From Elymus sibiricus (lineage: Eukaryota > Streptophyta > Magnoliopsida > Poales > Poaceae), in contig CM077676.1 of assembly GCA_039707655.1 (NCBI GenBank), forward strand, positions 237,313,366 to 237,377,365: a stretch of DNA of 64,000 bases. Reading direction: 5' to 3'. The notes under the pieces were generated by a model. It saw nothing but the letters and a program-made list of their open reading frames with translations. It ran no database searches and had not been told where the DNA came from. Of the stretch, positions 56,994 through 64,000 are shown in pieces (within the stretch, counting starts at the first letter, position 1; each line of letters opens with the position of its first letter). The translations under genes were made by a program, and so were the position numbers.

Positions 56994-59820
56994 TTAATCT
57001 TGATCAAGACCATCTATTATGGTCTCCAGAGCACAATCTGCTTGGGACACCCGAGCTGCGGGCATAACCTGGTCATATACCAGATGCACGGGCACTTCCT
57101 GCCCATCTGGCCCTACTGGCCCAATCCTAGCTAAATGCTTCGGTTCCAGCTTTGTGAAGCGGGTCTTGATCATCGCCCAAGCTTCCCGTGCTCCTTCACG
57201 ACAAGATGACGTCTTCCATAGCTCAAAGCGGCGCCGAGCTACTTTGAATCGATTTGTGAGCTCGACCATCCCTTCCAGAGCCACTTCGCCAGGCCACAAT
57301 GCTTTGAACATGCTCTTCATGGCTCTCCGGGCCCGCTCATGTATGGTGGATAGCTCCTTCAGGAGGTCCCGCCCGAATGAGCCGGCCTCCTCTTCGGGAC
57401 GTCCGGTCAGCAGAACTACAATGATATGTGGCATTGTTCATATTGCTGCCTAACCCGTGCAGTCTATGAACTGAAAAATCAGATTGCACTTACCAAACAT
57501 GCCCGCTTTCAGTCTCTGGTTCTCCTCTTGGGACAGGGTCAGCTGAGCTTTCAAACTTTTGATTTCTTGAGCCTGTTGTTCGCCTTCCGCCTTAAGCTTA
57601 TCCCTCTCCTGATAACTTCAGGAAAGCACCCGGTAGCCAGCCTCTTGCTGTGCTCCGCATACCTCTGAGCTTCTCTGGCAATATCCATATCCTTCCGCAG
57701 CTGATTTATCGACTCGGTTGCTATGGAATCATCTTTCATTAGCAGAGGTGTTCCATCAAATTTCTAAACAACTTTTGAGTTTGGCACTTACCATGTGCCT
57801 CTCTGGTGAATTTCTTCACACCCTCTAGCTCGGCTTTCACAGACTCTAACTCTGTTCGCGCCAGCTTGAGGTCTTCGGACAGCTTTTTGTCTTGCTCCCG
57901 AACAGTCTACACAATTGCATGGCATTAAAAATATCAGACACTTAATTCGGCCGTCCCGCCCAAATCAAGGCTCGGGGGCTACTGGGTTAGATACTAGTTG
58001 TAAAAACAAATACCATACCTGCACATTAGTTGACATGAGCTTTACGGCCCCTTCAAGTCCTGCTCGGGCAGCGCCAAGGTATGCGTCTACCAAACTAAGG
58101 GCATTAAACTCCTGATCCGAAAACGCGGAGTGCCGAAGTGACGCCTTACGCCGCCGATGATTCATCACACTTTCAACCTTGGAGTTAGTGACCGAGACAC
58201 CACCTGAGTCCTCGGGATGTTGGTCCTCGGCAGGGACTCCCGGAGTAACTCCGGCTACAGCTGGCGACCTCGGGTTTGAGTCACCCCTCGGCGCTTCTTC
58301 AACATCCCCAGCCGAGGGTGGTTCCACATATCGTCTACAGAACACCGTGGAGAAAATTATTGACATATTCGGTGGATGTCAAAGATAGTGGCTATGACGG
58401 TACGGCAGATGCGTTACCTCTTCGGGCGGGGCACAGATGATGTAGCTCCCGTTGGGGCCACGCGTCTGGTCACCCCACGACTACTCGTTGCTGGGGCCGC
58501 TAGTGCCGCTCTTGCGGCTGTTCGGCGCGTCGTGCGGCGGCCCTTGGGAGTAGGTGTCAGTGTATTCGGGGCAGCAGCGGCTGAGTGTTTCTTTCGAGAG
58601 GAAGCCCGTTGGCCACTTACAACGGAGGAGGGAAGTGCCCCGGGATGATCGGCCAAAAGGGCCACCTTAGAGCCATCGAGGCTCTCCTGGAAGAAGACCC
58701 CTTCGTCGAAATTAATCGATGTTTCAGGCTCATCATGGAACCCAGGATCATCATCATGAGAGTAATTCTCCGGTTGAGGAGCAGGGCAGCTCACTGTCTC
58801 GATCCAGCACCTCCAGTTCTGTTCGCACAGGATAGGAATCTGGTTAAGAAAAATTTGGGACGTGGTCGGACTCACCATTTCAATGGGTTTGTAGCTCAAG
58901 AAGCCTTCCTTGGGCTTTAACCAAGCAAATTCCTACTCCTCTCCCTTGAAGAGATCGACCAGTATGGCCGCCATCACTGCCTGGTCGGCAGGTCCCATCC
59001 GTGTATACCGGGTTGCATCATCTTCCCCGTTGTAGCACCAAAGCGGGTGTATTCTCTGTTGGAGAGGTTGGACGCACCGAGCAATGGCTGCGGCCATCAC
59101 GTCAATAACGGTTAGCCCGTTGTGGGCTAGCCACCTCACTTGAGCAGCCAGCCGAGTTACTTCGGCGCTTTCCTCTTGAGAAGGACTCTTCGGGCGCCAG
59201 TTGAACCGCTTCTTCGGAGGGACCAATGAGAATTCGGGCAGCCCCCTCCGGACTGGATCAAATAGGGGGACGTCTTCGATATAAAACCATTCCGAATTCC
59301 AGTCTTCGGCATCTTTCTTTGTAGTTCCTACGGGGTATCCGGTTTCGGCGAGACGCCATACTTCGGCCCCGCCGACCTCGTAGATTGTCCCTCCTCGGGT
59401 ATGGGGGACGAGGCAGAAGAACTTCCTCCACAACTCGAAGTGGGCCTCGCAGCCCAGGAACATCTCGCAGAGAGCGACGAAGCCCGATATATGAAGAATT
59501 GACCATGGGGTAAGGTGGTGGAGTTGAATCCCGTAAAACTCTAGTAGACCCCTCAAGAAAGGATGAATGGGGAAAGTCATCCCTCGCAAGAGGAAGGGCA
59601 CGAAGCACACCCTTTCCTCCCCGTGGGGGGAAGGAAAGTTCTCTGCGAGGACCTCCCCATCTGCGGAAGTTAATCCGGGATGGGTAGATGCGAGATCTGA
59701 AGCAGGGAGATATCCCTGTGTCTCGAGTCTGCATAAACGCATGAGGGATATGGAGTAGCTCGCCCAATCGCCTTGACGGGGGCCGTGAGGGCGTGAGGAA
59801 GAGCCTGGGACGCTCGCCAT
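56994..59820 (-). pseudogene. Antisense accessory gene A, six exons, transposase_28-like domain
   Basis: Exons (minus): 59820-58876, 58839-58418, 58334-58019, 57906-57792, about 57763-57494 and about 57445-56994. Donors (GTGAGT, GTAACG, GTATGG, GTAAGT) and AG acceptors fit, and phases agree through exon 4. Exon 1 starts at ATG 59820 and encodes the 'putative gypsy-type transposon' domain (GLLEFYGIQLHHLTPWSILH, then HFELWRKFF). Exon 2 is basic with Ser/Thr/Pro and a likely nuclear signal (RKKHSAAAAP). Exons 4-5 are coiled coil (LKLARTELESVKAELEGVKK). Breaks: TAG at 58933 (Gln in copy B), a lost acceptor before exon 5, and a frameshift in exon 5. Function unknown; an accessory or regulatory role is inferred from Tat-lineage elements. 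Confidence 0.7.
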
Positions 59821-60208
59821 TGTTTACTGGTCGCGACCTCGCGAGGACGTGAGGAAGAATGGCAGGGGGTGGAGTGTGTCAACCTCCGCACCCTTGGCCT
59901 ATTAAAAGTGCATTGACTCCCCCCGAAAGAGGGGCATTTTTGTAAAAACCCATTGGGCCACTCGCATTCTGTGGGTGCGCAGAAATCGAGGGTCGTCATT
60001 TGATTCTAGGCAAAGAAAAGCGGTATGACGGGCCCCACGGGGCCTCGCCAGTCGGAGTATTCTTCGGCAATCGAGCTATTGGTGGCCGAACTATTGTTAA
60101 ACCAAATACAGGTAAAGGGAGGAACTCACCACCCAAGCTGAAGACTATTGAAGCATGAAGCTGCCGAAGACTGTCAACCTCGGTATTGGAGGCTAGTTCG
60201 GGGGTTAC
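59821..60208 (+). other. Promoter side of the antisense gene, and PPT
   Basis: Between the antisense ATG and the 3' LTR. The end (CTAGTTCGGGGGTTAC) is the PPT of element A. The promoter of the antisense gene should be here or in the LTR; I see no clear TATA box on the minus strand. Confidence 0.45.
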
Positions 60209-60643
60209 TAAGGGTGTCCCGGACTAGGGGGTACTCGGGCTGCCGGCCTATCTCTCGTTGGCCGGGCTGGTGGGCCGCTCTCTACTCGTCGATGGAAGGC
60301 CGGATTGTGGGCGACCCCGTGTATCAGAAGGAAACCTCCGAAGACTTGGCGTCTCCTCCAAGGAACAATTGGCGTGGCCGACATGTTTATCCCCTGATGG
60401 TAACCGACTATATGTAACCTTAGGACCCTCTGGTGTCTATATAAACCAGAGGGTTTAGTCTGTAGAGGATCATCATATCCATTGCCTAGGGTTTAGCCCA
60501 TCCGATCTCGAGGTAGATCAACTCTGTAACCTTCATACAATCACACAATACAATCTAGCAGGACGTAGGGTATTGCCTCTTCGAGAGGGCCCGAACCTGG
60601 GTAAATCGTTGTCTCTACGTTCCCTGTTACCCATTGATTCCTA
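60209..60643 (+). repeat. 3' LTR of Tat-type element A, truncated
   Basis: Starts TAAGGGTGTCCCGGACTAGG (ancestral TGAGGG, one transition). TATA box TATATAAA at 60438-60445. It shares GAGAGGGCCCGAACCTGGGT with the LTR at 44130-48319. It breaks at about 60643 after TTACCCATTGATTCCTA; about 60 bp of the LTR end is missing. Confidence 0.75.
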
Positions 60644-60667
60644 GCCCCTTCAAGTCCCGTTCGGGCA
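60644..60667 (+). other. 24-bp filler from the antisense gene at a junction
   Basis: These 24 bases are identical to 62544-62567, inside exon 3 of antisense gene copy B (begins GCCCCTTCAAGTCCCG). On the left is LTR, on the right is RT. Element A has the same stretch at 58045-58068 with two mismatches. Confidence 0.75.
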
Positions 60668-61795
60668 AAACAGTCGAAGCATATGTGGACGACGTGGTCA
60701 TCAAAACCAAACACGTCAGCCAGCTGGTGGACGATCTCCGGCAAACCTATGATAGTCTTCGAACTTTCGATATACGGCTCAATCCGGAAAAGTGCGTCTT
60801 CGGAGTGCCGGCCGATAAGCTGCTCGGATTCATCGTTTCCCATAGAGGAATAGAAGCCAACCCAGCAAAAATACGGGCACTGTCCGAGCTGGCTATCCCC
60901 ACTGAGCTCAAACACGTCCAGAAACTTGCCGGCACTGTTGCAGCCCTAAGCCACTTCACCTCACGCCTCGGAGAAAAAGCCTTACCGCTATATAAATTGC
61001 TCAAACGGACAAAGAACTTCGAATGGACTAGTGAAGCGGCGGCAGCACTTGACGAAATAAAAACTCTACTAGCCAGCAACCCGATCTTGACAGCACCCAG
61101 CCCGGGCGAGCTAATGCTACTATATATCTCGGCCACGAATCAGGTGGTCAGCGCGGTTCTTGTCATCGAATGAGAGGCAGACGGTCACAAGCTCCAGGTG
61201 CAGAAACCTGTGTACTACGTATCCGAAGTGCTCACCCCGTGTAAAACGAGGTACCCACATTATCAGAAGATCACCTACGTAGTTTTCATGGCATCCCGAA
61301 AGCTCCGCTATTATTTCCAGGAGTGCTCGGTTACGGTGGCATCCGAAGTACCACTGAATGACATAATCAACAATCGAGATGCCACCGGCCGCATAGCCAA
61401 ATGGGCTATAGAACTCCTCCCCTTCGAAATCATATATCGACCACGCCGAGCTATTAAATCTTAGGTTTTGGCTGATTTCGTTGCGGAATGGACGAAAGCC
61501 GAACTCCCTAGGGAGTACAGTACATACTCGCATTGGACGATGTACTTCGATGGCTCCAAAATGCTCGCTGGGCTGGGGGCTGGAGTGGTCCTCACATCCC
61601 CCACTGGCGACAATATTTGGTACATACTCCAGATCATGTACACCGACTCCAACAACACATCCGAATACGAGGCTCTGCTGCATGGACTTCGGATTGCGGT
61701 GTCAATGGGCATACAACGGCTCGAGGTACGGGGAGATTCTAATCTCGGCATCCCTCAAGTCAACATCGAATTCGACGCAAAAGAACATGGACTCC
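60668..61795 (+). pseudogene. pol: gypsy pol fragment: RT and RNase H, element B
   Basis: Starts in RT at the active-site strand (AYVDDVVIKT), followed by FIVSHRGIEANP and the connection region. It passes through the RT-associated domain (KPVYYVSEVLTP) to RNase H (WTMYFDGSK, YTDSNNTSEYEALLHG). One reading frame throughout, broken by TGA at 61171-61173 (probably CGA) and TAG at 61462-61464 (probably CAG). It ends inside RNase H at about 61795, where a deletion joins it to antisense gene DNA. Integrase is absent. Confidence 0.8.
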
Positions 61796-64000
61796 GCGTT
61801 TGAACATGCTCTTCATGGCTTTCCGGGCCCGCTCGTGTATGGTGGATAGGTCCTTCAGGAGGTCCCGCCCGAATGAGCTGGCCTCCTCTTTGGGACGTCC
61901 GGTCAGCAGAACTGCAACGAGACGTGGCATTGTTCATATTGCTACCTAACACGTGCAGTCTATGAAATAAAAAATCAGATTGCACTTACCGAACATGCCT
62001 GCTTTCAGTCTCTGGTTCTCCTCTTGGGACAGGGTCAGCTGAGCTTTCAAACTTTCGATTTCTTGAGCCTGTTGTTCGCCTGCCGCCTTAAGCTTATCCC
62101 TCTCCTCATAACTTCGGGAAAGCACCCGGAAGCCAGCCTCTTGCTATGACTCCGCATACCTCTGAGCTTCTCTGGCGATATCCAGATCCTTCCGCAGCTG
62201 ATTTATCGACTCGGCTGCTATGGAATCATCTTTCATTAGCAGAGGTATTCCATCAACTTTTTAAACAACTTTTGAGTTCGGCACTTACCATGTGCCTCTC
62301 TGGTGAATTTCTTCACACCCTCTAGCTCGGCTTTCACAGACTCTAACTCTGTTCGCGCCAGCTTGAGGTCTTCGGATAGCTTTTTGTTTTGCTCCCGAAC
62401 AGTCTGCACAATAGCATGGCATTATAAATACCAGACCCTTAATTCGGCCGTCCCGCCCAAATTAAGGCTCGGGGGCTACTGGGTTAGATACTAGTTGTCA
62501 AAACAAATACCATACCTGCACATTAGTAGACATGAGCTTTACGGCCCCTTCAAGTCCCGTTCGGGCAGCGCCAAGGTACACGTCCACCGAACTAAGGGCA
62601 TTAAACTCCTGATCCAAAAACGCGGAGTGCCGAAGTGACGCCTTACGCCGCCGATGATTCATCACACTTTCAACCTCGGAGTTAGTGACCGAGACGCCAC
62701 CTGAGTCCTCAGGATGTTGGTCCTCGGCAGGGACTCCCGGAGTAACTCCGGCTACAGCTGGCGACCTCGGGTTTGAGTCACCCCTCGGTGCTTATTCAAC
62801 ATCCCCAGCCGAGGGTGGTTCCACATATCGTCTACAGGACACCGTGGAGAAAATTATTGACATATTTGGTGGATGTCGAAGATAGAGGCTTTGACGGTAC
62901 GGCGGATGCGTTACCTCTTCGGGCGGGGCACAGATGATGTAGCTCCCGTTGGGGCCACATGTCTGGTCACCCCACGACTACTCGTTGCTGGGGCCGCTGG
63001 TGCCGCTCTTGCGGCTGTTCGGCGCGTCATGCGGTGGCCCTTGGGAGTAGGTGTCAGTGTATTCGGGGCAGCATCGGCTGAGTGTTTCTTTCGTGAGGAA
63101 GCCCGTTGGCCACTTGCAGCAGAGGAGGGAAGCGCCCCGGGATGATCGGCCAAAAGGGCCACCTTAGAACCATCGAGGCTCTCCTGGTAGAAGACCCCCT
63201 CCTCGAAATTAATCGATGTTTCAGGGTCATCATGGAACCCAGGATCATCGTCACAAGAGTAATTCTCCGGTTGTGGAGCAGGGCAGCTCACTGTCTCTAT
63301 CCAGCGCCTCCAGTTCTGTTCCGATAGGATAGGAATCTGGTTAAGAAAAATTTGGGAAGCCGTCCGAACTATAATACGTGGTCGGACTCACCATTTCAAT
63401 GGGTTTGTAGCTCGAGAAGCCTTCCTTGGGCTTTAACCGAGCAAATTCCTGCTCCTCTCCCTTGAAGAGATCGGCCAGTATGGCCGCCATCGCCGCCTGG
63501 TCGGCAGGTCCCATCCGTGTGTACCGGGTTTCATCATCTTCCCCGTTGTAGCACCAAAGCGGGTGTATTCTCTGTTGGAGAGGTTGGACGCACCGAGCAA
63601 TGGCTGCGGCCATCACGTCAATAACGGTTAGCCCGTTGTGGGCTGGCCACCTCACTTGAGCGGCCAGCCGAGTTACTTCAGCGCTTTCCTCTTGAGAAGG
63701 ACTCTTCGGGCGCCAGTTGAACTGCTTCTTCGGAGGGACCAATGAGAATTCGGGCAACCCCCTCCGGACTGGATCAAATAGGGGGACGCCTTCGATATAA
63801 AACCATTCCAAAGTCCACTCTTCGGCATATTTCTTTGGAGTTCCTATGGGGTATCCGGTTCCGGCGATACGCCATACTTCGGCCCCGCCGACCTCGTAGA
63901 TTGTCCCTCCTCGGGTACGGGGGACGAGGCAGAAGAACTTCCTCCACAACTCGAAGTGGGCCTCACAACCTAGGAACATCTCGCAGAGAGCGACGAAGCC
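61796..64000 (-). pseudogene. Antisense accessory gene B, truncated at both ends
   Basis: Second copy of the gene at 56994-59820. Exons (minus): beyond 64000 to 63392, 63336-62915, 62831-62516, 62403-62289, 62256-61990, then part of exon 6, cut at about 61796. Exons 2, 3 and 4 have exactly the same lengths as in copy A (422, 316 and 115 nt). Exon 1 keeps Gln (QEFARL) where copy A has a stop, and the acceptor before exon 5 is intact. A TAA replaces Glu in exon 3 (near 62791), and TAG follows RYAES in exon 5. The start lies outside the window. Confidence 0.7.

Larger units (their letters stand above)
54521..60643 (+). mobile_element. Tat-type gypsy element A (Fatima-like), 5'-truncated
   Basis: Order: end of RNase H, integrase, 3' non-coding region, antisense accessory gene, PPT, 3' LTR (truncated). 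The gag, protease, RT and 5' LTR are missing. The left break is inside RNase H at about 54530, the right break inside the LTR at 60643. An antisense gene between integrase and 3' LTR is a known trait of Tat-lineage elements such as maize Grande. Confidence 0.75.

Overview
The window is intergenic DNA from a large plant genome, almost certainly a Triticeae grass (wheat, barley, Aegilops or a relative). The evidence is nested LTR retrotransposons of types recognised from wheat, short Stowaway MITEs, a CACTA element whose ends begin CACTACTAGG, and long-LTR gypsy solo LTRs. I found no convincing host gene, rRNA, functional tRNA or CRISPR array. Family names (Maximus-, Sabrina-, Fatima-like) are from memory of the families and unchecked; boundaries, target-site duplications (TSDs), domains and stops were read from the sequence.

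Layout. 1-2718: diverged repeats and a MITE relic. 2719-3212 plus 21063-22818: 3' end of an Athila-type gypsy element (3'UTR, polypurine tract (PPT), 3' LTR), split by a 17.85-kb insertion. The insertion (3213-21062) is LTR-internal-LTR-internal-LTR in minus orientation, with one TSD (TTAAG) outside the whole array. Each internal region has a gag and a second ORF but no pol. 22819-43814: 3' part of a pol-bearing SIRE/Maximus-type copia element (integrase, RT, RNase H, 3' LTR). Two solo LTRs of one long-LTR family sit in its 3' region: 26001-36459 (TSD ACTCC, itself holding a probable 6.4-kb Helitron) and 37788-42211 (TSD TCTTG).

43815-48319: 5' leader and LTR of a Tat-type gypsy element, minus orientation, with a 3.7-kb CACTA element (44419-48114, TSD ATA) in the LTR. 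The CACTA carries a four-exon gene with intact reading frame and GT-AG introns. 48320-51766: gag, PBS and 5' LTR of another gypsy element, with an Athila-type solo LTR inserted (49178-50730, TSD CCCCC). 51767-54520: 3' end of a further Athila-type element, minus. 54521-64000: two Tat-type fragments, plus orientation, each with RNase H/integrase or RT pseudogenes and an antisense intron-containing accessory gene with a gypsy-type transposase_28-like domain.

The two copia lineages appear related: the spacer of the pol-less units matches the region downstream of pol in the pol-bearing copy, so the tandem element looks like a deletion derivative that would depend on such a partner. Both carry arrays of a 13-bp imperfect palindrome, TCGGT-N3-ACCGA. 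In the LTRs the array lies just upstream of the TATA box; in the pol-less units a second array with its own TATA-like box lies upstream of the second ORF. The leads I rate highest are this possible two-promoter element, the single-TSD tandem array, the CACTA gene and the antisense genes.
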